From Candidatus Zhuqueibacterota bacterium (GTDB taxonomy: Bacteria; Zhuqueibacterota; Zhuqueibacteria; Oceanimicrobiales; Oceanimicrobiaceae): a stretch of 64,000 nucleotides of DNA. The DNA lies in the NCBI GenBank assembly GCA_029261995.1, contig JAJDAF010000007.1, positions 40,633-104,632 of the forward strand. The letters are read 5' to 3'. A program made the position numbers and the translations under genes. Under the pieces are notes generated by a model. That model ran no database searches and was not told the DNA's origin. It was given only the letters and a program-made list of their open reading frames with translations. The stretch's first letter is position 1, and each line of letters starts with the position of its first letter. Shown piece by piece: positions 43,646 to 51,436 of this stretch.

Positions 43646-44539
43646 ATGTCGGAAACAAAAGCTAGAGGGAGTATCCTCTACGAGGTCTTGATCTTGGTTC
43701 TCGCGGCTGCCTTGATTGGCTCGATTCTTTACCCAAAAAAGGTAAGAGAAGACGAGAAGATGCATACCGCGCTGGGTCGTTACAGAATGGAGCAGCTCCA
43801 GTTGGCGGGATTGCAGTATCAAAAATACAATGGCGCTTATACCGATACAGTGTCGCAGATTTTTGAGTTCATCCGGACCAGTGATGAATACTCACATTAT
43901 GTCGATTCAATTGTTGTCGGTGGCCTGGATTCGGTGGTCACCAAAATCAAGGAGTTCGAGGATCGCCAAAACGTAATTCTGGCAGCGTTGCCGTCCGCGA
44001 CGGACTCTACGATGATCGACTCTTTGACCGAACTTCAGTTGAGTCTCAAGCTGGACGCACGACAGTTGGCAGGCCATGTCGAGTTTGTTCATGATCGGAT
44101 GAGAAATCTTCCGAATATGCCAATCGACCCACTGAAGGCGATTTTTGTGATTGTCGATTCGAAGCAATTTACGTTGAATATGGATATTGTCAGGAATTCT
44201 ATTGAAAGCGGCAAGCTCGATGAAGCCGAAGCTGCCTGCGCGGATGTATTGGCCGTTTTTGAGTCCGCAATTGGTGATTTCGAGCATGTTAAGGGCGAGT
44301 TGCCAAGTGCGACAGGACCGGGCTTGGATTCGTTGGTGTTTTGCCCGACAACGAATAAACCCTTTCGCATGGTACATATCGATACAGCTATTGTGAAGTA
44401 CCTAAACATCTATAGTCCGATAGACAGCATGGACATTGCGATGGCGGAAGATAATTTTCTGTTGTCAACAATCGGCGGTCTCAAGCTTGAGAACCACGGT
44501 ATGATAGAAAGTGGAGAAAGGAGCTGGGAGGTTCGGTAG
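43646..44539 (+). CDS. Pseudopilin-like membrane-anchored protein with a possible type III prepilin signal, 297 aa
   Basis: I do not recognise the whole family. The N-terminus, KARG then SILYEVLILVLAAALIGSIL, fits a prepilin signal: Gly at -1 (residue 8), hydrophobic residues after it and Glu at +5 (residue 13), followed by a hydrophobic helix. Next comes a helical segment with AGLQYQKYNGAYTDTVSQIF, which resembles pilin and pseudopilin early sequence. The rest (about 80-297) has no match I can name. A strong GGGAGGAG precedes the ATG. The flanking comEA-, pilM- and pilN-like genes make a pilus- or pseudopilus-type role plausible. Confidence 0.6.
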   Translation: MSETKARGSILYEVLILVLAAALIGSILYPKKVREDEKMHTALGRYRMEQLQLAGLQYQKYNGAYTDTVSQIFEFIRTSDEYSHYVDSIVVGGLDSVVTKIKEFEDRQNVILAALPSATDSTMIDSLTELQLSLKLDARQLAGHVEFVHDRMRNLPNMPIDPLKAIFVIVDSKQFTLNMDIVRNSIESGKLDEAEAACADVLAVFESAIGDFEHVKGELPSATGPGLDSLVFCPTTNKPFRMVHIDTAIVKYLNIYSPIDSMDIAMAEDNFLLSTIGGLKLENHGMIESGERSWEVR

Positions 44540-44570
44540 CACCTCCCTACTCGTGTCTTTGGAGAAAGTC

Positions 44571-45533
44571 ATGGCCCAGGAAGCAAGGACTGGGATTCTC
44601 GGTGTTAGTTTGGTGGATGATCAGTTGCGTGTGGTTGAGGGAGTAAGAGAGTCGGCCAACGAATTTCAAGTGACAAAGCTGGCGCAAGGACGGATTCGCC
44701 AGCCGTTCGACTTTGATGTGTTCGCCGACAAGAATATGCCTCGCCGTTTCGCCGAGGACATTACGCGGCTATGCGAAGCTCAGAATTTCGACTATACCGA
44801 TGTTGCTTTTTCACTTGACTCCAAAATGGTGCTCGTCAAAAAGGTCGCGGTTGACCATGATCTGGGCGGGGAGCAGGTCTGGGACCACATCGGGTGGGAG
44901 GTTCGGCAGTTTGCCATCTCGCCGGTTGATGACTATGTAATCGACTTCGAGGAGATGGCAGTTAATTCAAACGGGCCCCTGGACAACATGCTCGTGGTGG
45001 TTGTGCGCAAGAAGATTATTCAGTTTCTCAAGCAAATCTTCCGCCACACCGACTTGAACCTGAAAGTGGTTGACGTGGACATTTTTTCTGCTCAAAGAGC
45101 CCTGCAGTTGAATTACGATTACAGCGACACGGATAAGATTTGTCTGGTCAATGTCGAGGAAAGCAAGGTTCATTTCACCATTTTAAAAGGCATGAGCTTC
45201 TTTCTTACCCAGGACATCCCCTTCTCTCAAACTCGCCGGTCTGCAAAAAGCCCTGAATCAATGGCTCGCTCGATTTCCAAGGAGTTGCGGCGCATCATTC
45301 TCGACCACCAACTCGGCAAGGGCGTAGACGACCTCAACGAAGTGTTTCTGTACGGTGAGGGCGTGGATGATAGTCTGGTAGATGGGCTACAGAACAGTTA
45401 TGATGTCAGGATTGACAGGGCGAACCCTTTTCGCAAGGTTAAGCTTCCAGAAAACGCAAAAAAGGACGTTGGTCAAACCCGTTCCGAGCGCTACATGATT
45501 TCTGTGGGTGCTGCGCTACGGGGAATTCAGTAG
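44571..45533 (+). CDS. PilM-like type IV pilus inner-membrane platform protein
   Basis: The protein is 320 residues from the ATG at 44571, supported by GGAGAAAG seven bases upstream. PilM is an actin-like cytoplasmic ATPase that binds the N-terminus of PilN. The fold order is present: ILGVSLVDDQLRVVEGVRES, FDYTDVAFSLDSKMVLVKKV, VVVVRKKIIQFLKQIFRHTD, VDIFSAQRALQLNY and FFLTQDIPFSQTRR. The usual IDIG and VDIG-type phosphate loops are replaced by LGVSLVDD and LVNVEES, so nucleotide binding may be weak. It starts just after the pseudopilin-like gene. Confidence 0.75.
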   Translation: MAQEARTGILGVSLVDDQLRVVEGVRESANEFQVTKLAQGRIRQPFDFDVFADKNMPRRFAEDITRLCEAQNFDYTDVAFSLDSKMVLVKKVAVDHDLGGEQVWDHIGWEVRQFAISPVDDYVIDFEEMAVNSNGPLDNMLVVVVRKKIIQFLKQIFRHTDLNLKVVDVDIFSAQRALQLNYDYSDTDKICLVNVEESKVHFTILKGMSFFLTQDIPFSQTRRSAKSPESMARSISKELRRIILDHQLGKGVDDLNEVFLYGEGVDDSLVDGLQNSYDVRIDRANPFRKVKLPENAKKDVGQTRSERYMISVGAALRGIQ

Positions 45534-45561
45534 CTTTCATGTTTATCTCTGGAGTCTAGTT

Positions 45562-46671
45562 ATGGTAGACATCAACCTAATTGGCGACGACAAGACAGGG
45601 GAAGAGGAACGCGTAGAGGAGTTCACGCAAACATCGAGCATGGACACCCAGGAGCTGGCGTTCGAGGAGCGTACGGAAACGTTCGACACCACGAAGACCG
45701 CCGGGTTTTCTCAAAAGCGGAACTACTCATCCTTGATTGCAACCCTCATCATCATGGCGGTCATCGTTTTGCTGGGTAGCGCGATCTATTTCTTCATGTT
45801 CAGTGACAATGCAGACGAGCCGGCCGATCTTGCTTTTCAACCGCAGGACGATGGTGCTCTTGAGCAAACCGCCTCGGAGGAGGAGCTGGGGGCCTTTGAT
45901 GACGGTGCTTTGCAGGCCGATCTTGCAGACTTCAGGCAGGCCGATCCGGTTGAGGATCAACCTGTCCAGCAGCAAGTCGAACAGCCGTTTATTGAGGATG
46001 CTCAGCCGGTTCAGCAGCCAACGGTGCAACGAGCTGCGCCGCGGCCAGATATCAGCCCGGTCCGAAGCTCTGGCCCGGCGCCGGACTTCGTCGCCAGCTC
46101 GCGGGACGCGATTCAGGCAGTCACCAGCCTAATTGCGATGGTGCCGGGAGAGCTTAGCACAACGCTGCTTTCCTATACCAGCCAGCGCGTCCGGCTGGAG
46201 TTTGCTTCGAGTACAGCTTCCGTTGCAAGGGATTTTGCCGGAAGGCTAAATCAGACCTGGGGGGCCGGCAGTTTCAAGGTTGTGTCTGAAACCCAGGTAG
46301 GTTCAAATGGAGGCTTTCTTGACAAGGTTTTGATTGCCGGCCGCATCTCGAGCACCGCACCAGCCAATGGTGGTGCGCAAGAATTGAGCCTGGCACAAAT
46401 CAAAGATTGGGTTGGTGCGACGGCCCGGCAGTTTGGCCTCAGTGTGCGTGAGCTTAAAACTCAACCATCAACGTTTGGCGGCGGTGGCCAGGCGACGCCA
46501 CTGCTGGCGCGGTTGTATGGAAACCAGGGCGCAATCAGCGATTTTCTACAGGAAATGGGAAAGCAGTCGTTGAACGTTGAGTTGGTGAAAATCTTGCTGG
46601 TGTCGCCTGACATGGTCAACTACACCGACGATAATCTAATTCTTGTCATGAATATGTTGTTGCACGAATAA
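45562..46671 (+). CDS. PilN-like single-pass membrane protein
   Basis: The protein is 369 residues from the ATG at 45562, with GGAG seven bases upstream. It starts MVDINLIGDD. This is close to the INLLP-type N-terminal motif by which PilN docks into PilM. An acidic cytoplasmic linker (about 10-55), a membrane helix (about 57-80, LIATLIIMAVIVLLGSAIYF) and a Gln/Pro-rich linker (about 120-175) follow. The C-terminal alpha/beta domain (about 190-369, ending NYTDDNLILVMNMLLHE) could be ferredoxin-like. This is longer and more divergent than standard PilN. It sits directly after the PilM-like gene. Confidence 0.6.
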   Translation: MVDINLIGDDKTGEEERVEEFTQTSSMDTQELAFEERTETFDTTKTAGFSQKRNYSSLIATLIIMAVIVLLGSAIYFFMFSDNADEPADLAFQPQDDGALEQTASEEELGAFDDGALQADLADFRQADPVEDQPVQQQVEQPFIEDAQPVQQPTVQRAAPRPDISPVRSSGPAPDFVASSRDAIQAVTSLIAMVPGELSTTLLSYTSQRVRLEFASSTASVARDFAGRLNQTWGAGSFKVVSETQVGSNGGFLDKVLIAGRISSTAPANGGAQELSLAQIKDWVGATARQFGLSVRELKTQPSTFGGGGQATPLLARLYGNQGAISDFLQEMGKQSLNVELVKILLVSPDMVNYTDDNLILVMNMLLHE

Positions 46672-46693
46672 CGGACTGCTGCCGGCCACGACG

Positions 46694-47239
46694 GTGAGGG
46701 TGATCGCGGGAAGTCGCAAGGGCTTGAGGCTTGCAAGCCCGAGAAGCGGCAGGATTAGGCCGACTTCCGACAGAGTCAAGGAACAGATCTTTAATGTTGT
46801 CTGCGCACAGGGTTGCTGCGTCTTGGATGTATTCGCTGGAAGCGGAAGCTTGGGAATTGAAGCCTTGAGCCGTGGAGCGGTCAAGGCTATTTTTGTTGAC
46901 AGCAGTCGCTCTGCGGTTGGCCTCATTCGGCAAAACCTTGAGAAATCACGGTTTTCTGATACGGCCCGAATCATGCACGGCAGTGCGAGACAGTGTTTGG
47001 CGCAGTTGGCGAGGCAGGATGCAAAGTTCGATCTGATTCTGCTGGACCCGCCATACCGAGATGACGTGGTCGAAGAGACAATTGCGCTGATAGTTCAGGG
47101 AAGCCTCCTGTCAAAGTCGGGCTGGTTGATCGTTGAAACAAGCGCGACCACCGAGGTTGGCGAAGCTTGGAGCCATTATTCTCTTAACAAAGAAAAACTA
47201 GCCGGAGACACGAAGATTTCCTTTTTGATCAATGAGTAG
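46694..47239 (+). CDS. rsmD: 16S rRNA (guanine966-N2)-methyltransferase RsmD
   Basis: The protein is 181 residues. It methylates G966 of 16S rRNA with SAM. The motifs are MRVIAGSRKGLRLASPRSGR, IRPTSDRVKEQIFNVV, SAM motif VLDVFAGSGSLGIEALSRGA and catalytic FDLILLDPPYRDD (DPPY). Translation starts at GTG 46694. Its end overlaps coaD by 8 bp, the common rsmD-coaD pairing. Confidence 0.95.
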   Translation: MRVIAGSRKGLRLASPRSGRIRPTSDRVKEQIFNVVCAQGCCVLDVFAGSGSLGIEALSRGAVKAIFVDSSRSAVGLIRQNLEKSRFSDTARIMHGSARQCLAQLARQDAKFDLILLDPPYRDDVVEETIALIVQGSLLSKSGWLIVETSATTEVGEAWSHYSLNKEKLAGDTKISFLINE

Positions 47240-47726
47240 CGTCGAGAGAAAAGCCATCTACCCAGGCACATTTGACCCGGTTACCAACGGTCATCTCGAT
47301 ATAATCGCGCGAGCCGTTCGTCTGTTCGACGAGGTTTGTGTTGCGGTGACCACGAATCTTGCCAAGCAGCCACTTTTCTCCGTCGATGAGCGCGTGGAGA
47401 TGGTCAACGAGGCAACGAAGAATTTCAAGGGCGTCGTCGTGGAGCCGTTCCAGGGGTTGCTTATGGACTATGCTCGTGAGCGGGGAGCGACGGCCGTGGT
47501 GCGCGGTCTTCGAGCAATTACCGATTTTGAATATGAATTCCAAATGGCGCTGATGAATAGAAAACTGGCGGATGAGATCGACACAGTTTTTCTCATGCCG
47601 AATGAAAAATTTACATATCTGAACTCGACCATCGTTAAGGAGGTCGCGAAATTGCAGGGCGATGTCAGCGCTTTCGTCTCACCATCCGTGCTGGCCAGAT
47701 TACGACGGAAGTTTGAGGTTTCATGA
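47232..47726 (+). CDS. coaD: Phosphopantetheine adenylyltransferase CoaD
   Basis: The protein is 164 residues. It transfers AMP to 4'-phosphopantetheine, the fourth step of coenzyme A synthesis. The nucleotidyltransferase motifs [17 protein letters not shown] and [20 protein letters not shown] (with the ISSTxVR-like segment) are present, with [20 protein letters not shown] between them. It overlaps rsmD at the start and pta by 4 bp at the end. Confidence 0.96.
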   Translation: MSSVERKAIYPGTFDPVTNGHLDIIARAVRLFDEVCVAVTTNLAKQPLFSVDERVEMVNEATKNFKGVVVEPFQGLLMDYARERGATAVVRGLRAITDFEYEFQMALMNRKLADEIDTVFLMPNEKFTYLNSTIVKEVAKLQGDVSAFVSPSVLARLRRKFEVS

Positions 47727-48697
47727 CGTTTATTGAGCGTGTTCACGCAAAGGCCAGGCAGATGAAAAAACGGGTGGCCCTGCCCGAAGGTGAAGATCCG
47801 AGAGTTCTGCGTGCGGCTGAATATTTGAACCAGAATAGTCTGACCCGATGTGTTTTGCTTGGAGACCCGGTCAAAATCCGCGAGCAGGCCGGTATTCATG
47901 GCGTTGATTTGGCGGGAGTCGAGTGCGTGAACCCCGGGGACTCAGGCCAGTTTGAGACCTACGCGCAGAGGTTTATGGAACTGCGCAAAGGCAAGCTCGA
48001 GTCTCATGAAGAGGCGGAACTGTGCATGCGCGACCCGATATTTTTCGGCGCCATGATGCTGCGTGAGGGAGCCACGGATGCCGTGGTGGCGGGCAGTGTC
48101 TATACAACCGGCGAGGTTCTGCGTGCGGCGATTCAAGTGGTTGGCACCGCACCGCATATTTCACTGGTCTCAAGCACCTTTGAGATGGTTATGAACGACC
48201 ACAAGGTTCTGACATACGCCGACTGCGCTGTTGTGCCAGACCCGACTGCGGAGCAATTGGCTGACATTGCGATTTCGTCGGCCGAGACCCATCAAAAGCT
48301 GACGGGCGAGCAACCTTCTGTGGCACTGCTTTCGTTTTCGACGAAGGGTAGCGCCAACCACCCGAAGGTCGAAAAGGTGCAGCAGGCTCTGCGGCTACTC
48401 CAGGAAAAAGCCCCGCATTTGCGGGCAGATGGCGAACTGCAGCTTGATGCGGCGCTTATACCGGAGATCGGAAGTAAGAAGGCTCCCGGAAGCAGCGTCG
48501 CCGGAAATGCCAATGTATTGGTCTTCCCTGATCTTGATGCAGGGAATATTTCCTACAAGATAACGGAGCGCCTGGCCGGCGCACGGGCGGTGGGCCCGGT
48601 GCTGCAGGGTTTGGCGAAACCTATGAATGACCTGTCCCGCGGATGCAATTGGCAGGACATCGTTGATGTTGCATGCATCTGCGCGATACTGAACTAG
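47723..48697 (+). CDS. pta: Phosphate acetyltransferase
   Basis: The protein is 324 residues, the short catalytic form. It interconverts acetyl-CoA and acetyl phosphate. The motifs are [70 protein letters not shown] and the C-terminal [19 protein letters not shown]. It overlaps coaD, so CoA supply and acetyl-CoA use are expressed together. No acetate kinase gene is adjacent; butyryl-type specificity is possible but less likely. Confidence 0.92.
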   Translation: MTFIERVHAKARQMKKRVALPEGEDPRVLRAAEYLNQNSLTRCVLLGDPVKIREQAGIHGVDLAGVECVNPGDSGQFETYAQRFMELRKGKLESHEEAELCMRDPIFFGAMMLREGATDAVVAGSVYTTGEVLRAAIQVVGTAPHISLVSSTFEMVMNDHKVLTYADCAVVPDPTAEQLADIAISSAETHQKLTGEQPSVALLSFSTKGSANHPKVEKVQQALRLLQEKAPHLRADGELQLDAALIPEIGSKKAPGSSVAGNANVLVFPDLDAGNISYKITERLAGARAVGPVLQGLAKPMNDLSRGCNWQDIVDVACICAILN

Positions 48698-48714
48698 AAG
48701 GAGCGCCAACGACT

Positions 48715-49905
48715 ATGGAGCTAGCTAGCCGAGTGCGTCAGCTTCAACCATCTCAAACTCTAGGAATAACCGCACTTGTCCAGGCCTTGCGACGTGAGGG
48801 CAAGAATGTGATTGGCCTTGGGGCAGGTGAGCCGGATTTTGATACACCGCACGTTATAAAAGAAGCGGCAATTGAGGCGATCGAATCTGGGCATACCAAG
48901 TACACGGCCGTCTCAGGCATGCCGGAATTGAAGGAAGCCGTTTGCGCAAAGTACCAACGCGAGATCGGCCATAAGTTTTCTCCGCAGCAAGTGCTGATCG
49001 CCGGGGGAGCGAAGCATGCTCTCGCCAATGCGATCATGGCTTTGTGTGAATCGGGTCACGAGATTATAATTCCCGCGCCGTACTGGACCAGCTACATTGA
49101 GTTGGCCCGGTTTTCGGGCGCGACGCCTGTCGTACTCGAGACCTCAGAAGACTCGAGCTTCAAGATCACGCCGCAGCAGTTGGAGTCGGCGATTTCACCA
49201 CGGTCAAAGGTGCTCCTGCTCAATACCCCGAGCAATCCGACGGGCGCGGTGTACTCGCGTGCCGAAATTGAGGCGTTGTTGCAGGTCATCAACAGGCACG
49301 ACCTGTTCGTGGTTTTTGATGAGATCTATGAAAAGATACTGTATGATGGCCATGAACACGTTTGCCTTGCCTCCTACCCGGAGGTCCTGGATAAGCTGAT
49401 TTTGATAAATGGCGTATCCAAAACCTATGCCATGACCGGCTGGCGGGTTGGCTATCTGGTCGCGCCTGAACCGCTTATCAAGGCGTGCACGAAGATTCAG
49501 GGGCACACGACCTCCAACCCGTGCACAATCTCGCAGCACGCAAGTATTGCTGCTCTTCAGGCGGAACCAGAAATTGTCGAACGAATGGTCGTAGAGTTTG
49601 ACGAGCGCCGTCGGTTTCTCGTGGCCGCTTTGAACGAGGTGAACGGCTTGAAGTGTCTGACGCCGGGAGGGGCTTTTTATACCTACCCTAACATTGCAGC
49701 TTACCTGGGCCGGCAACATGCAGGGACGAAGATTGAAACCTCAATGGACCTGTGCAACTACCTCCTGGAGGAGGGCGGAGTTGCCGTCGTTCCCGGAGAG
49801 GCGTTTGGAACGTCGGAGCACATCCGGATTTCGTATGCAACCTCGATGGAGAACCTGAAAGAAGCTGTGTCACGCATGCGCAGAGTTTTGGCGCAATTGG
49901 ATTGA
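48715..49905 (+). CDS. Class I aminotransferase, probably aspartate aminotransferase
   Basis: The protein is 396 residues from the ATG at 48715, supported by AAGGAG; the frame upstream overlaps pta and is unlikely. It is a pyridoxal-phosphate fold-type I enzyme of the AspC/AspB I-beta group. The motifs are VIGLGAGEPDFDTPHVIKEA, TAVSGMPELKEAV, LLNTPSNPTGAVYSRAEIEA, FDEIYEKILYDG, the PLP Lys region LINGVSKTYAMTGWRVGYL (Lys in GVSKTYAMTG), and the substrate Arg near HIRISYATS. Aspartate with oxaloacetate/2-oxoglutarate is the usual pair; specificity is not certain. Confidence 0.92.
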   Translation: MELASRVRQLQPSQTLGITALVQALRREGKNVIGLGAGEPDFDTPHVIKEAAIEAIESGHTKYTAVSGMPELKEAVCAKYQREIGHKFSPQQVLIAGGAKHALANAIMALCESGHEIIIPAPYWTSYIELARFSGATPVVLETSEDSSFKITPQQLESAISPRSKVLLLNTPSNPTGAVYSRAEIEALLQVINRHDLFVVFDEIYEKILYDGHEHVCLASYPEVLDKLILINGVSKTYAMTGWRVGYLVAPEPLIKACTKIQGHTTSNPCTISQHASIAALQAEPEIVERMVVEFDERRRFLVAALNEVNGLKCLTPGGAFYTYPNIAAYLGRQHAGTKIETSMDLCNYLLEEGGVAVVPGEAFGTSEHIRISYATSMENLKEAVSRMRRVLAQLD

Positions 49906-49969
49906 TCGGGCGACTCGCGGGGCTCCGGCGACTATTTTTTCTGCATTCATCAGCGCCATCAAGTAATTT

Positions 49970-49978
49970 TGATAGAAT
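49970..49978 (+). promoter_or_regulatory. Extended -10 promoter candidate for the TPR gene at 50015
   Basis: TGATAGAAT gives a TG extension and a five-of-six -10 hexamer about 36 bp before the ATG. No good -35 box is present. Confidence 0.45.
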
Positions 49979-50014
49979 GCTCTAAACTCACTATTTAACG
50001 TAAAGTGGTAGATT

Positions 50015-51127
50015 ATGGATAATCTTGGTCAAAACAACGATGTCATGGTCGGCGGCCGCAAGTTTCACATTGAAACGGCCTTTGCGGACCAGGGGAAAGC
50101 AATCACTTCTACGATTTTTCTCGACGGTCAGGTCATCGATTCGAGAGAGGTACCCTCATCTGTTGAGCCTGGTGAAAGCGCGGGCGAGCTTATCGGCAGC
50201 GCGCATCGGGAGGCCATTACCGACCTTGAGATCCTCTACTACATCGACGAGAAAGTCAAAGCTGTACGCCATGCCGCATCAGCAAATAAGCTCGGCCTTG
50301 TATTTCTGCAGAAGAATCTCTATACCGAGGCGTTGAGTCAATTCAACCTGGCCCTCGAAATCGATCCCGGCTTTTCTGATGTATTTGCCAATCTGGGCAA
50401 GACCTACCTGATGAACGATTCGTTTGACGATGCAATTGAGACACTCAAGAAAGGTGTGCAGCAGGCCCCGCACTTTGCCGACGTCCAGAACTACCTGGGA
50501 ATAGCTTACCTTTATAAGGAAATGTTCGAGCAGGCTGTGTCCCACCTCGAAGAGGCCATCAATCTGAACAGCAACTATATCGGAGCCTACTACCACCTTG
50601 GTGTTGCCCTGCTGGCAAAGTCGCAATCGGAGAATGGTGATGCGCAGGTCACGACTCGTCAGATGGCCATGGAATGTTTTGACAGAGCCGAGGAGCGGAT
50701 GGTCAATCGCCAGATTGCCAATTTCGAAAGCGTTATGTCGAAAGTGAAAGAGCAGGACTACGCCGCCGCCATCAATGACTTTTTGCTCAGCAAGCCGAAG
50801 GATGTGTTGGGCCATTTCATGGATGTTGAAAATGAGTTCTATTTGAAATTCATGTACGGCGGCAAGGGCAAGGACGATTCGTTTATATCCGAATACGTGG
50901 CCAAGCTGTCCGAGATCATTTCGGAACATCCGGAATACGCTGACGTTCGCAACAACATGGGCGTAGCCAACCTGATCCAATGCAGAAACTTGTTTTTGCG
51001 GGCTTTGGATGAATTCCGAGCTGCGATGAAAATTAATCCCGGATTCAAACGAGCCGAGAAAAATCTTAAACTGGCTGAGAATGACGGCAAGGGATTCTTG
51101 ATTTTACTACGGGCTATTCTCAAGTAG
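50015..51127 (+). CDS. Cytoplasmic TPR protein with a small conserved N-terminal beta domain, 370 aa
   Basis: There is no signal peptide. Residues 10-45 (GGRKFHIETAFADQGKAITS, then TIFLDGQVIDSREV) form a beta-rich module. I have seen similar pieces before TPRs in deltaproteobacterial and related proteins, but I know no name or function for it. TPR units begin near 95 (LGLVFLQKNLYTEALSQFNL, ALEIDPGFSDVFANLGKTYL, DVQNYLGIAYLYKEMFEQAV) and again at the C-terminus (DVRNNMGVANLIQCRNLFLR). The middle (about 220-290) lacks clear repeats. The gene is followed by a 300-bp gap and then the giant repeat protein. Confidence 0.8.
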   Translation: MDNLGQNNDVMVGGRKFHIETAFADQGKAITSTIFLDGQVIDSREVPSSVEPGESAGELIGSAHREAITDLEILYYIDEKVKAVRHAASANKLGLVFLQKNLYTEALSQFNLALEIDPGFSDVFANLGKTYLMNDSFDDAIETLKKGVQQAPHFADVQNYLGIAYLYKEMFEQAVSHLEEAINLNSNYIGAYYHLGVALLAKSQSENGDAQVTTRQMAMECFDRAEERMVNRQIANFESVMSKVKEQDYAAAINDFLLSKPKDVLGHFMDVENEFYLKFMYGGKGKDDSFISEYVAKLSEIISEHPEYADVRNNMGVANLIQCRNLFLRALDEFRAAMKINPGFKRAEKNLKLAENDGKGFLILLRAILK

Positions 51128-51436
51128 TTGCGATTGGCTGTTCTTCTCCTGTAGCTATGGTATAGTTTTTGCTAAAGTTCAGGGATGCTGCGATATGGTT
51201 AATGACAACGGCCGCTATTGTTGGATGATGAGACAGCGATTGCATCGTGATACAATTACTGCCCCTTTTATCAGTCCCATTGTTTTCCTGACATTTTGCG
51301 CCTTCCTCAATGATTCTACACCGCCATGTCAGTCGTGTTGAGTTGATCGGTATTTGCGAAAGCGAGATCGAGTAGCATTTCGCGAACACCACCGAATAGG
51401 GTTCTCGCTCAAACTGTTTGTTGGATGGATGCTTTA
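51128..51436. other. Intergenic region before the giant repeat protein
   Basis: No coding frame looks real and I see no RNA gene. One extended -10-like TGGTATAGT at 51158-51166 might start the transcript, which would leave a long leader. That reading is weak. Confidence 0.35.

Noticed and set aside
49906..49960. GC-rich stretch and T-run after the aminotransferase as a terminator
   Set aside because: I could not form a convincing stem directly before the T-run; the two GGCGACT copies are direct, not inverted, repeats.
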